Shown here piece by piece: positions 26,992 through 35,373 of a DNA stretch of 64,000 nt (positions are counted from its first letter, which is position 1; each line of letters opens with the position of its first letter). The notes under the pieces were generated by a model. That model searched no databases and was not told where the DNA came from. It saw nothing but the letters and a program-made list of their open reading frames with translations. The position numbers and the translations under genes are program-made. The DNA lies in assembly GCF_001411495.1 (NCBI RefSeq), contig NZ_CP012984.1, forward strand, positions 62,001 to 126,000, in the 5' to 3' direction. The DNA is from Burkholderia cepacia ATCC 25416. Its GTDB lineage: Bacteria > Pseudomonadota > Gammaproteobacteria > Burkholderiales > Burkholderiaceae.

Positions 26992-27501
26992 ATGAACGTT
27001 GCGCTGGACAGGATAGACCTTAGCATCCTGAGTGAACTTCAGGAGGACTCAAGTTTGACGAATCTCGAACTGGCGGCTCGAGTCAACCTGTCGCCCTCTC
27101 CCTGTCTCGTCAGGGTCAGAAATCTGGAGCGTCTCGGTGTAATCAGCCGACGCGTCGCCGTGCTCAATGCGTCCCTGCTCGGCCTGGGCATCATGGCCAT
27201 CGTCGAGATCAGTCTGGAGCGGCAGGGCATGCAGGCGCGGGAGAGTTTTGCCGACACGGTCAGAGGCATCACCGAAGTCATGGACTGCTTCATGATGACC
27301 GGGCAAACCGACTATCTGCTGCGGGTGGTGGCGAGAGATCTCGTCGAACTCGAACACATCATCACGCACAAGCTGACGTCGCTTCCCGGTGTGGCCAGCG
27401 TTCGCTCGAACGTCGTCCTGAAACGGCTTGCCAACAAGACGACGCTTCCCATCGACAAGACGCGGCCTATCCAGATTCATGGACTGGCGCAGGCGTCGTG
27501 A
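26992..27501 (+). CDS. Lrp/AsnC-family transcriptional regulator
   Basis: A 169-residue regulator. The HTH is in LDRIDLSILSELQEDSSLTN, then LELAARVNLSPSPCLVRVRN; the C-terminal RAM (ligand-binding ferredoxin-like) domain spans GIMAIVEISL to VASVRSNVVLKRLANK. Lrp-type proteins sense amino or 2-oxo acids and form octamers. The ATG was preferred over an upstream frame start since the HTH then begins at residue 5; AGAGGAGA is upstream. It follows lpdA by about 250 bases and precedes the RibBA-like gene by 22, so it may control the PDH genes and be co-transcribed with ribB. Confidence 0.9.
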   Translation: MNVALDRIDLSILSELQEDSSLTNLELAARVNLSPSPCLVRVRNLERLGVISRRVAVLNASLLGLGIMAIVEISLERQGMQARESFADTVRGITEVMDCFMMTGQTDYLLRVVARDLVELEHIITHKLTSLPGVASVRSNVVLKRLANKTTLPIDKTRPIQIHGLAQAS

Positions 27502-27523
27502 TCACATCGCGTAAGGTGCTCTC

Positions 27524-28672
27524 ATGAGTAACGCAATGTCCGCCGGCCGGCCGGCAGATTCGCGCGCCGACATCGCAACGGCGTTGGAGATTATCGAAGA
27601 AGCGCGCGCCGGGCGGATGTTCATTCTGGTCGACGACGAGGACCGTGAGAACGAAGGCGACCTCGTCATTCCCGCGCAATTCGCCACGCCCGACGCCGTC
27701 AACTTCATGGCGACGCATGCGCGCGGCTTGATCTGTCTCGCGATGACTCGCTCGCGCTGCGAATCGCTGGGTTTGCATTTGATGAGCCGAATCAACGGTT
27801 CGCGGCACGAGACGGCCTTCACGGTGTCGATCGAGGCGCGTGACGGTGTGAGCACCGGCATCTCGGCGGCCGACCGCTCCCGCACGATTTCGCTGGCGAT
27901 CAATCCGGAAACGGGGCGAGACGAGCTCGTTTCTCCCGGACACGTCTTTCCGCTCATGGCGCGCGACGGCGGCACGCTCGTGCGCGCGGGCCACACCGAG
28001 GCGGCGGTAGATATCGCCCGGCTGGCCGGGCTCGCACCGGCCGGTGCGATCTGCGAAATCATGAACGACGACGGCACCATGGCGAGGCTGCCGGACCTCA
28101 TCGCCTTTTCACGGCGGCATCAGCTGAAGCTGGGCACGATCGCCGATCTCATCGCGTATCGCCGACGAACGGAACGGCTCGTCGAGGCCGTTGAACACGG
28201 GAGCTTCACCGAGCCGAATGGACGGCATTGGCGGATCGTGGTCTACCGGAACCGGATCGATCAGGTCGAGCATATCGCCTTCGTCATGGGCGATCTACGG
28301 GGCGCCGACCCCGTTCTCGTGCTCATGCATGCGATGGATACCATGAACGACGTCATCGGCGGTCACCACCTCGCGTCCCTGCGCGGCGCGGCGCGTTTGC
28401 TGGAGAACGAGAATCGCGGCGTCATCGTGGTGATCCGCGAATCCCGCCCGACGGCCGTGTCCGAGCGGGTGCGTGCCATGATGCATCCCAAGCCTGCCGA
28501 GCCGGAACTGCGCGATTACGGAATAGGCGCGCAAATTCTCACCGAACTCGGCGTGAAGAACATGATCCTGCTCTCCAATCATGAAAGAACGATCGTGGGC
28601 CTGGAGGGCTACGGTTTGAACATGGTCGAGCAGAGAAAAATAGAGCGAATTCACGACGATCAGGAAGTTTGA
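27524..28672 (+). CDS. RibBA-like DHBP synthase with degenerate cyclohydrolase II domain
   Basis: A 382-residue protein. Residues about 20-220 form an intact 3,4-dihydroxy-2-butanone-4-phosphate synthase: DDEDRENEGDLVIPA, HARGLICLAM, TGISAADRSRTI, SPGHVFPL and AGHTEAAVDI are all present. The C-terminal half is GTP-cyclohydrolase-II-like (RDYGIGAQILTELGV) but lacks the RCDCG-type zinc cysteines; where they belong the chain reads LMHAMDTMNDVIGGHH. It can supply the four-carbon precursor of riboflavin but probably not open GTP. It is likely a dedicated paralogue supplying flavin for the luciferase-like monooxygenase and flavin reductase further along the island. It starts 22 bases after the Lrp stop. 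Confidence 0.88.
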   Translation: MSNAMSAGRPADSRADIATALEIIEEARAGRMFILVDDEDRENEGDLVIPAQFATPDAVNFMATHARGLICLAMTRSRCESLGLHLMSRINGSRHETAFTVSIEARDGVSTGISAADRSRTISLAINPETGRDELVSPGHVFPLMARDGGTLVRAGHTEAAVDIARLAGLAPAGAICEIMNDDGTMARLPDLIAFSRRHQLKLGTIADLIAYRRRTERLVEAVEHGSFTEPNGRHWRIVVYRNRIDQVEHIAFVMGDLRGADPVLVLMHAMDTMNDVIGGHHLASLRGAARLLENENRGVIVVIRESRPTAVSERVRAMMHPKPAEPELRDYGIGAQILTELGVKNMILLSNHERTIVGLEGYGLNMVEQRKIERIHDDQEV

Positions 28673-28805
28673 CGCCATCCGGTCGCGCCGCCGTGCCGAT
28701 GCAGAAATCGGGTCGTCCCGTTCCGATCGCGGGAGCGTTGTTCCGGATGAAGTCGTGACGCTCATCGCAGGGCGTTTCGTGACCATAAAAGCAACTGGAG
28801 GAGAG

Positions 28806-28877
28806 ATGAGACACGCAGAAAACCCCGACATCGTCGGCGCGCGCGCGAGCGCCGTGGCCGCGGGGCGGCCCGCATGA
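28806..28877 (+). CDS. 23-codon leader peptide coupled to acyl-CoA ligase
   Basis: A short frame, MRHAENPDIVGARASAVAAG followed by RPA and stop, preceded by the strong ribosome site GGAGGAG. Its stop overlaps the ligase start as ATGA, the usual translational-coupling arrangement. The ligase ATG itself lacks a good Shine-Dalgarno sequence. The peptide is probably a translation leader rather than a functional protein. Confidence 0.5.
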   Translation: MRHAENPDIVGARASAVAAGRPA

Positions 28878-30511
28878 AAACGACGGCGGAAAATCCCTAT
28901 ACGATCGGACTCGAGCGCGACCCGGCGAACTTCATTGCCTTGTCGCCGCTGACGTTTCTCGAACGCGCCGCGTCCGTCTGGCCGGAGCGCACGGCCATCG
29001 TGCACGGCACGATACGCCGCGACTGGGCCGAAACCTACCGGCGGTGCCGGATGCTCGCCGGCGCGCTGCGCGGGCGCGGCATCGGCAACGGCGATACGGT
29101 GGCGATGATCGCGGCCAATACGCCCGAACTGTTCGAGGCACATTTCGGTGTACCGCTTTGCGGCGCTGTCCTGAACACCATCAACACACGGCTCGATGCC
29201 GACACGATCGCGTTCATTCTCGGCCACGGCGACGCGAAGCTGCTGATCACCGACCGCGAATTCTCCTCGACGGTGAAGAAGGCCCTGGCACGGCTCGGCC
29301 GCGCCATTCAGGTCATCGACATCGACGACCCACAGTTCGGAGAAGGCGATCTGCTCGGCGAAAAAGACTACGAGGCGTTGCTGCAGGAGGCCGCGCACAC
29401 AGAATTTTCTGTCGCGATGCCGGAAGACGAATGGCAGGCCATATCGCTGAACTACACATCCGGCACGACGGGCAATCCCAAGGGCGTCGTGTATCACCAT
29501 CGCGGCGCATATCTGAACGCAGTATCGAACGCACTATCGTGGCATCTGGACGAGGACACGACCTATCTATGGACCTTGCCGATGTTTCACTGCAATGGCT
29601 GGTGCTTTCCGTGGACCATGGCGTTGGTGGCCGGCACCAGTGTTTTTCTGCGCCATACGCGGGCCGAGCGGATTCTCGCCGCCATCCGCACCGAGGCGGT
29701 CACGCATTTTTGTGCGGCGTCCGTAGTGTTGAACATGATCAATAACGCCGCGCCGGAGCTGAAAGCCGGCATCCGTCATGGAGTCAAGGTCATGACCGGC
29801 GGTGCGCCGCCGCCCGCTTCGGTGATCGCCGGCATGGAGCGCATGGGCTGGGACGTGACGCACGCCTACGGGTTGACCGAGTCCTATGGGCCGGTCGTGC
29901 AATGCGTGTGGCGCGACTCGTGGAATGCACTCGATCTCGATGCGAAAGCGCGGCTCAAGGCCCGCCAGGGAGTGCGCGGCCCCGCTCTCGAGGCAGTGAT
30001 GGTAGCCAGCCCCGATACGCTGGAGCCTGTTCCAAAAGACGGGCAAACGCTCGGCGAGGTATTTCTGCGCGGCAACAACGTGATGAAGGGCTACCTGAAG
30101 AATTCGGACGCCACCGTGGAGGCATTTTCCGGCGGGTGGTTTCACACGGGCGATCTCGCGGTATGGCATCCCGATGGCTACCTGGAAATCAAGGATCGCT
30201 CGAAGGACATCATCATCTCGGGAGGCGAAAACATTTCGTCGATCGAGATCGAGGACATACTGTATTCCCATCCCGCCGTTCTGGAGGCGGCAATCGTCGC
30301 GCGTCCCGACGACAAGTGGGGCGAGACACCTTGTGCTTTCATCGCGCTCAAAGACGATTCGGCGGTGACCGAAGCGGACATCATCGCGTTTTGCCGCGAG
30401 CGGCTGGCACATTTCAAGGTGCCCAAGACCATCGTGTTCTCGCCGCTGCCGAAGACAGCGACCGGCAAGATCCAGAAGTTCCACTTGAGGGAGCGGGCGC
30501 GCCAGCTGTGA
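28874..30511 (+). CDS. AMP-dependent acyl-CoA ligase (medium-chain/DmdB-like)
   Basis: A 545-residue ANL-superfamily enzyme. The AMP/ATP P-loop is NYTSGTTGNPKGVVYHHRGA, the A5 motif THAYGLTESYGP, A7 WFHTGDLAVWHPDGYLEIKD, A8 RSKDIIISGGENIS, and the A10 Lys is in KTATGKIQKF. FHCNGWCFPW is characteristic of the branch holding medium-chain acyl-CoA and methylmercaptopropionyl-CoA ligases. It activates a carboxylic acid to its CoA thioester using ATP. It follows the leader peptide with a 4-base overlap. A second, structurally different ligase lies at 35370, so the island may activate two acids or two successive intermediates. Confidence 0.9.
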   Translation: MKTTAENPYTIGLERDPANFIALSPLTFLERAASVWPERTAIVHGTIRRDWAETYRRCRMLAGALRGRGIGNGDTVAMIAANTPELFEAHFGVPLCGAVLNTINTRLDADTIAFILGHGDAKLLITDREFSSTVKKALARLGRAIQVIDIDDPQFGEGDLLGEKDYEALLQEAAHTEFSVAMPEDEWQAISLNYTSGTTGNPKGVVYHHRGAYLNAVSNALSWHLDEDTTYLWTLPMFHCNGWCFPWTMALVAGTSVFLRHTRAERILAAIRTEAVTHFCAASVVLNMINNAAPELKAGIRHGVKVMTGGAPPPASVIAGMERMGWDVTHAYGLTESYGPVVQCVWRDSWNALDLDAKARLKARQGVRGPALEAVMVASPDTLEPVPKDGQTLGEVFLRGNNVMKGYLKNSDATVEAFSGGWFHTGDLAVWHPDGYLEIKDRSKDIIISGGENISSIEIEDILYSHPAVLEAAIVARPDDKWGETPCAFIALKDDSAVTEADIIAFCRERLAHFKVPKTIVFSPLPKTATGKIQKFHLRERARQL

Positions 30512-30548
30512 AAGGGGCGGCGGCGTAGCGCCAGCCGCCGCGTTTCGA

Positions 30549-31397
30549 TCAGCGCGAGGACGCCTCCTTCTGGTCCACGCGAAACTTGCCGGGACTTTGT
30601 CCCATGGTCTTCTTGAACATGGTGATGAACGAGTTCGGACCTTCATAGCCGAGCTCGAGCGCCACTGCGTGAACCGACGCGCCTGCCGACAATCGCTGAA
30701 GCGCAATGATGATATGCAGACGCTCGCGCCAGCGCCCGAAGGTCATGCCGGTTTCGCTGCGTACCAGCCGCGCGAGCGTACGTTCGCTCATCGCATATCG
30801 GCGCCCCCATTCCGCGATCGTGCTGCGGTCGGCGGGGTTGTCGAGCAACGCCGAAGCGATCTGTTGAAGCCGGGGATTGTCGGAGATCGGGAGAAAGACG
30901 TCGTCGGGCGCCAGCAGCGCGAGCTGATCCAGCAGCACTCTGGCGAGCCGGCCCACCGGGCCGTCCTTCGGATAGTCGGGCGGAAACCTGGCCAGTGAAC
31001 GGATCAACTCGCGGATGAGCGGCGTGATCGTAAAGCTGCGGCAGTCGGTGGGCAGGCCGGCCTCGTCGGGCGGAATGAAGATGACGTACAGCTTGGCGAA
31101 ATCGGAAGCATGATTGCTGTGCGGAATGCCGCCCGGAATCCACACCGCGCCGTTGGGCGGGACGATCCACCATCCGCTCGGCGATCGGCACATGACCGAC
31201 CCGCTCAATGCGACGACCAATTGCCCCTTGCGATGAACGTGCATCGGCAGCTCATCCTCTTTTCCGCTCGTCTCCAGGAGAACGGAAATGACCGGCAAAT
31301 CGACGGAGTCCGGATCGAACGGCTGATAGTTGATCTTCACCGGGTCTGTCATGGCTCGCGAAGCGGACATGCCGATTTCAGGATTGTTGGGTTCCAC
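30549..31397 (-). CDS. AraC-family regulator with N-terminal cupin
   Basis: A regulator of about 282 residues. The cupin region has PMHVHRKGQLVVALSGSVMC and WIVPPNGAVWIPGGIPHSNH; the HTH pair is IAEWGRRYAMSERTLARLVR and VHAVALELGYEGPNSFITMF, closing with KKTMGQSPGKF. It is a paralogue of the regulator at 19370. The longest frame starts at a GTG; internal Met codons at 31370 and 31352 are alternatives, none with a clear ribosome site. It is convergent with the ligase and divergent from the enoyl-CoA hydratase at 31589, which it probably activates together with the following genes to 37949. Confidence 0.88.
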   Translation of the reverse strand: MEPNNPEIGMSASRAMTDPVKINYQPFDPDSVDLPVISVLLETSGKEDELPMHVHRKGQLVVALSGSVMCRSPSGWWIVPPNGAVWIPGGIPHSNHASDFAKLYVIFIPPDEAGLPTDCRSFTITPLIRELIRSLARFPPDYPKDGPVGRLARVLLDQLALLAPDDVFLPISDNPRLQQIASALLDNPADRSTIAEWGRRYAMSERTLARLVRSETGMTFGRWRERLHIIIALQRLSAGASVHAVALELGYEGPNSFITMFKKTMGQSPGKFRVDQKEASSR

Positions 31398-31588
31398 GGT
31401 TCACTCGCTTTCTGCGCCTGCCTGGCCTCGGTGAATTCATGTATCGCCGCCCTCGGTGCAACATACGGTGGGCCATCCGACTGACGCGATTTTAATCCGC
31501 CGAATCAACGATGGCGCCGGCAAATCAAAATTAAATTTGGCCCCGTCGGACCTACACTGACTCGATGTAAATTCACGAGACATCAGGT

Positions 31589-32353
31589 ATGAAAACCGAC
31601 GAATTGATTTGCACACGGATCGACGCGGACGTCGTGCAACTGACGATCGACCGGCCGCCGGCGAACGCACTGAACGAACCGCTCATCACCGCATTGATGT
31701 CCGTCTTCCGCGACTTCGCTCGACACGACGTGCCACCCGGCATCGTGTTCACCGGGGCGGGAGAGAAGTTCTTTTGTGCCGGCGGCGATATCAATGAAGT
31801 GGCGGACCATGAGCTCGCCCTGTCGCGCATGGAAGCGTTCCACGCGTTCCTGGCGCAACTCGAGCAGTATCCGAGCCCGCTCGTGTGCGCGGTCAACGGC
31901 TATGCAGTGGGTGCCGGATTCGAAATGGCGCTGCATGCGGACTACGTCGTCGCGTCCGCTGAATCCCGGCTAGGATTTCCCGAGATCAATCACGGCCTGT
32001 TGCCCGCGGCAAAAGGCATGCGCCACGCAGCGGCCCTGCTGGGTCGGCGTGCCGCGCGTTCGCTGCTTTTCTCCGGTGAACTGATCACGGCCGGAGAAGC
32101 GTTGGCGATAGGCGCGGTGGACGCGATCTCCGCGCACGATGAAACGCTGAGAGACGCGCTGGCCAAATGCCGCGCGCTTTGCGCCAAAGATCGCCAGCTG
32201 TTCGCCGCCATCAAGCGAACGCTGCGCGAGAGTCCACGGATGAACGACGAAGCTCTGCTGCAGATGACGCTCGATGACCTGCGTGGATATCTCGGCAACG
32301 CGCGGACCGCGGACGCAAGATCCAGATTTCTGAACCGCAATAAGAAGGCCTGA
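31589..32353 (+). CDS. Enoyl-CoA hydratase/isomerase family protein
   Basis: A 254-residue crotonase. The CoA/oxyanion-hole loops are KFFCAGGDINEVAD and NGYAVGAGFEMALHADYVVA, where backbone NH groups stabilise the enolate; the usual catalytic Glu positions correspond to FPEINHGLLPA. It acts on CoA thioesters (hydration, isomerisation or retro-aldol cleavage). It is the first gene of an apparent operon running to 37949: the creatininase-like gene starts 2 bases after its stop. AT-rich sequence at 31490-31580 should hold the promoter controlled by the divergent AraC regulator. Confidence 0.88.
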   Translation: MKTDELICTRIDADVVQLTIDRPPANALNEPLITALMSVFRDFARHDVPPGIVFTGAGEKFFCAGGDINEVADHELALSRMEAFHAFLAQLEQYPSPLVCAVNGYAVGAGFEMALHADYVVASAESRLGFPEINHGLLPAAKGMRHAAALLGRRAARSLLFSGELITAGEALAIGAVDAISAHDETLRDALAKCRALCAKDRQLFAAIKRTLRESPRMNDEALLQMTLDDLRGYLGNARTADARSRFLNRNKKA

Positions 32354-32355
32354 TC

Positions 32356-33135
32356 GTGAGCAATCTCAAACTGCCGGAAACGCTGCATCTTGCGCGCATG
32401 ACGTATGAGGGCGTGGCGGCCGCATTGGCCACGCAGTTCGATCGCGTCATCATTCCTTGCGGCGCAATCGAGCAGCACGGCCCCCATCTGCCGCTGAGCA
32501 TGGATGCCGATCATGCTGACGCGCTGGCCGTGGAAATCGCCACGTTGCTGGGGCGAACCCTGATCGCGCCGACGATACGAGTGGGATGCTCGAAGCACCA
32601 CATGGCCTTCCCGGGCACGATCTCGTTGCAGGAGCACACGTATGCCGCGCTCTGCCACGATTACTGCGTGAGCCTCGCGGCACATGGATTCAAGTGCATC
32701 TATCTGTTCTCGGCGCATGTCGGTAACTTCAATGCCCTTCATGCGATGTTGCCGGAATTGCGACAGGCCGTCGGGCCAGACGTCCAGGTGCTTGCCTATA
32801 CGGATCATCAGGCGTGGCTGCGCGAATGGCGACTGGCCGTCGAGGAAGCCGGCGGCGATCCGGAATCCGTGGGCGGACACGCAGACATCGCCGAAACCTC
32901 CCTGATGATCCACCTTGATCCGGACAGTGTGCGACTCGCTCGACTCACGGCCGGCCACGTGGGCGCCATGACGACCGAGCAATTGAACCGGATGTGGAAG
33001 GAAGGCGTGGCGTCGATCTCCCGAAACGGCGTGCTGGGCGATGCGCGAGGATCGTCACGCGAGATCGGCGAGGCCTGTTTGCGTGCGACCGCGAGGCTTC
33101 TCGCGTCGGCATTTGCGGCCGAATCGTCGACCTAG
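32356..33135 (+). CDS. Creatininase-family amidohydrolase
   Basis: A 259-residue protein of the creatininase/FAPy-deformylase/MftE family. The metal motif IIPCGAIEQHGPHLPLSMDA (Glu, His, Asp ligands), SKHHMAFPGTISLQEH and GGHADIAETSLMI are conserved. The usual NGHGGN block reads SAHVGNFNAL, keeping His and Asn. Members hydrolyse cyclic or linear amides or trim peptides, using two divalent ions. The start is GTG two bases after the hydratase stop. Within a CoA-catabolism operon it may open a lactam or remove an amide; the substrate is unknown. Confidence 0.85.
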   Translation: MSNLKLPETLHLARMTYEGVAAALATQFDRVIIPCGAIEQHGPHLPLSMDADHADALAVEIATLLGRTLIAPTIRVGCSKHHMAFPGTISLQEHTYAALCHDYCVSLAAHGFKCIYLFSAHVGNFNALHAMLPELRQAVGPDVQVLAYTDHQAWLREWRLAVEEAGGDPESVGGHADIAETSLMIHLDPDSVRLARLTAGHVGAMTTEQLNRMWKEGVASISRNGVLGDARGSSREIGEACLRATARLLASAFAAESST

Positions 33136-33149
33136 AAAAAGACGGAGAG

Positions 33150-33169
33150 CCGGCAGCATGATCTGCCGG
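33150..33169 (+). terminator. Hairpin after creatininase gene
   Basis: CCGGCAG and CTGCCGG form a perfect 7-bp stem with a 6-base loop 15 bases past the stop codon. No T-run follows, so it may reduce rather than stop transcription into the monooxygenase gene 256 bases away. Confidence 0.4.
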
Positions 33170-33425
33170 TATCGGCAAGGTTGCGGCATGAAAAGAATAA
33201 AAAATGCTGCGGGATGTGCGGCAATATTTATTCACGGAAACAAAAGAGACATCAAGGCAGAAAAGGCATCCGGATGGATGAGTATCGCTATCCAATCTGG
33301 ATGGGCTGTTTCTAAATCAAGTTAAACGACGATGTTAATTGGTTGGCGGCGTGACACTGCCCGAACCTCGGCAGCCGTTCGCGCGCGCCGTGAATTTTCG
33401 AATTACGACTGTCAAGGAAAAGAAA

Positions 33426-34580
33426 ATGCCATTGAAATTCGGTTTTTGGTCCGAGCAGGAGACGCAGGTCGGGCATAGCTACTCGAACAGGCTTCGCGAG
33501 CTGGTTCGCGAAGCGCGCTTCGCCGAGCAAATGGGTTTCGACTTTGTTGCGTTGTCGGAGCAGCACTTTGCGCTTGGCGGCGTGTCGAGTTCGGCGCCTG
33601 AAGTGGTGTTCGGTTATCTCGCGGCCGTCACTTCGCGAATCAAGCTGCGTCCTGCCGTGGCGCTGATGCCGAAGGCCATCAATCACGCGCTGCGTACCGC
33701 GGAACGGCTGGCGGCCACCGACATCCTCTCCGAAGGCCGGATGGAGATGTATTGCGGGCGCGCGAACACGACGATCGCAATGCGCGCGTTCAACGTATCG
33801 CCGGAGGAAACCCTGCCGCAAATGGAAGAGGGCATGGCGCTGTTGCGCAAAGCGATGCGTGAGGACGTGTTCACCTTCGAGGGAAAGTATTACCAGGTGC
33901 CGCCCCGGTCGCTCGTGCCGAAGCCGTTGCAAAAACCGTATCCCGTCCTCGGCGTTGCAGCCACCAGTGCGAACAGCCATGCCTGGGCCGGCTCGGAAGG
34001 TCTCGCGGTGATGAGCCATGCGATTTATCAGGGATGGGAGAAACAGAAGGGGCTGCTGGACACCTACTGGAACAGCTGGAAGCGCGATGAGACCGGGCCG
34101 TTGCACAAGCCGCGCGCCGGCATGCCGATCTTCATCGGTATCGGCAAGACCGACCAGGAAGCGAAGGACATTTACGCCGGCGCGATCATGAACTATGCGC
34201 GCATCTCGACCGATGCGTATCCGCGGCTCGCCAAACTCGCCGACAACTACGCATACATGGCCGAAAGCGTGCCCGCGATGCAGCGCGCCGCCGAAGATTG
34301 GGACTACCTGCTGAACGAATCCGCCACCACGGTGTGCGGAAGCCCCGATACCGTCATCCGTCAGTTGGAGCAATACGAGAAGCTCGGAATCGACGAGGTG
34401 CTGCTGCATATCGACTCGGTGCCGCACGAGCAGATCATGTCGACGATCGACATGGTGGGCCGTTACGTGATTCCGCATTTCAACGATCGCAACAATATCG
34501 TCCGCCCGACCGACGAGTTGCTCGAGAAGATTCGCGCCATGCGTCCGCAGGCCGCCAACCCGAAGCAAAGTCAAGGATGA
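33426..34580 (+). CDS. Luciferase-like (LLM class) flavin-dependent monooxygenase
   Basis: A 384-residue (beta/alpha)8 protein of the bacterial-luciferase superfamily: MPLKFGFWSEQETQVGHSYS at the start, FAEQMGFDFVALSEQHFALG, RIKLRPAVALMPKAINHALR and LSEGRMEMYCGRANT are typical F420/FMN-dependent blocks. It would use reduced FMN and oxygen to hydroxylate, desulfonate or cleave its substrate. A flavin reductase at 37443 and a DHBP synthase at 27524 in the same island support FMN rather than F420. The ATG follows AAGGAAAAGAAA. The next gene begins 4 bases after its stop, so it is in one operon with the second hydratase and ligase. Confidence 0.88.
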   Translation: MPLKFGFWSEQETQVGHSYSNRLRELVREARFAEQMGFDFVALSEQHFALGGVSSSAPEVVFGYLAAVTSRIKLRPAVALMPKAINHALRTAERLAATDILSEGRMEMYCGRANTTIAMRAFNVSPEETLPQMEEGMALLRKAMREDVFTFEGKYYQVPPRSLVPKPLQKPYPVLGVAATSANSHAWAGSEGLAVMSHAIYQGWEKQKGLLDTYWNSWKRDETGPLHKPRAGMPIFIGIGKTDQEAKDIYAGAIMNYARISTDAYPRLAKLADNYAYMAESVPAMQRAAEDWDYLLNESATTVCGSPDTVIRQLEQYEKLGIDEVLLHIDSVPHEQIMSTIDMVGRYVIPHFNDRNNIVRPTDELLEKIRAMRPQAANPKQSQG

Positions 34581-34584
34581 ACCT

Positions 34585-35373
34585 ATGAATACGTCTTCGC
34601 GCTATCAGTATCTGAATGTCGAACAACGGTCCTCCGGTGTCGCGATCGTTACGATGAATCGCCCGGAAATCCTGAACGCCATCAATTGGGACATGCACGA
34701 CGAACTCGAACGGGTATTCGTCGAGCTGGATCACGACAAAGCGGTCAAGGCGATCGTGTTGACCGGCGCCGGTCGCGGGTTCTGCTCGGGCGGCGACCAG
34801 AAGTCGATCGACAACGGCAATATCCCGTCGGCGACGCGTGGTGGCCGTCACCTCATAAGAAACATGCTGGAGGTCGAGGTGCCGATCGTGGCGGCGGTCA
34901 ATGGCGTGGCCGTGGGCCTGGGCGCGACGCTCGCGCTGTTCTGCGACATGATTTATGCGAGCCCGACCGCACGGTTCGCCGATACGCACGTCAATGCCGG
35001 TGTCGTCGCGGGCGACGGCGGTGCGGTGATCTGGCCGCTTCTGCTCGGGCCGGTCCGCGCGCGGCACTATCTGATGACGGGCGACTTCGTCAGCGCGGAG
35101 GAAGCGCTGACGATGGGGATGATCAACAAGATCGTCGAAAGCGACAAGCTGCTGGAGGCGGCGATCGATTACGCGGAACTGCTCGCGAGCGGCCCGCGCG
35201 ACGCGATCGTCTGGACGAAGTACTGCGTCAACAAGCTCGTCAAGCAGAATGCCCATCTGCTTCTCGACACGTCGATCGCTCTGGAGACGATCACGTTCAA
35301 TTCCCCCGAGCGCCGCGAAGCGGTGGCTTCGTTTACCGAAAGGCGCAAGCGCTTTGGAGACAACTGGAAATGA
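34585..35373 (+). CDS. Enoyl-CoA hydratase/isomerase family protein
   Basis: A 262-residue crotonase distinct from the one at 31589. Oxyanion-hole loops: GRGFCSGGDQKSIDN and AVNGVAVGLGATLALFCDMI; THVNAGVVAGDGGAVIWPLL is the segment holding the acidic residue. It acts on CoA esters. It starts 4 bases after the monooxygenase and ends overlapping the ligase start (ATGA), so all three are translationally coupled. This tight packing makes it likely that the CoA ester made by the adjacent ligase is its substrate. Confidence 0.9.
   Translation: MNTSSRYQYLNVEQRSSGVAIVTMNRPEILNAINWDMHDELERVFVELDHDKAVKAIVLTGAGRGFCSGGDQKSIDNGNIPSATRGGRHLIRNMLEVEVPIVAAVNGVAVGLGATLALFCDMIYASPTARFADTHVNAGVVAGDGGAVIWPLLLGPVRARHYLMTGDFVSAEEALTMGMINKIVESDKLLEAAIDYAELLASGPRDAIVWTKYCVNKLVKQNAHLLLDTSIALETITFNSPERREAVASFTERRKRFGDNWK

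Noticed and set aside
32356..33135. Creatininase-like protein as inactive because of the SAHVGN motif
   Set aside because: The metal-binding Glu, His and Asp and the conserved His-x-Gly-Asn are present, so loss of activity cannot be claimed.
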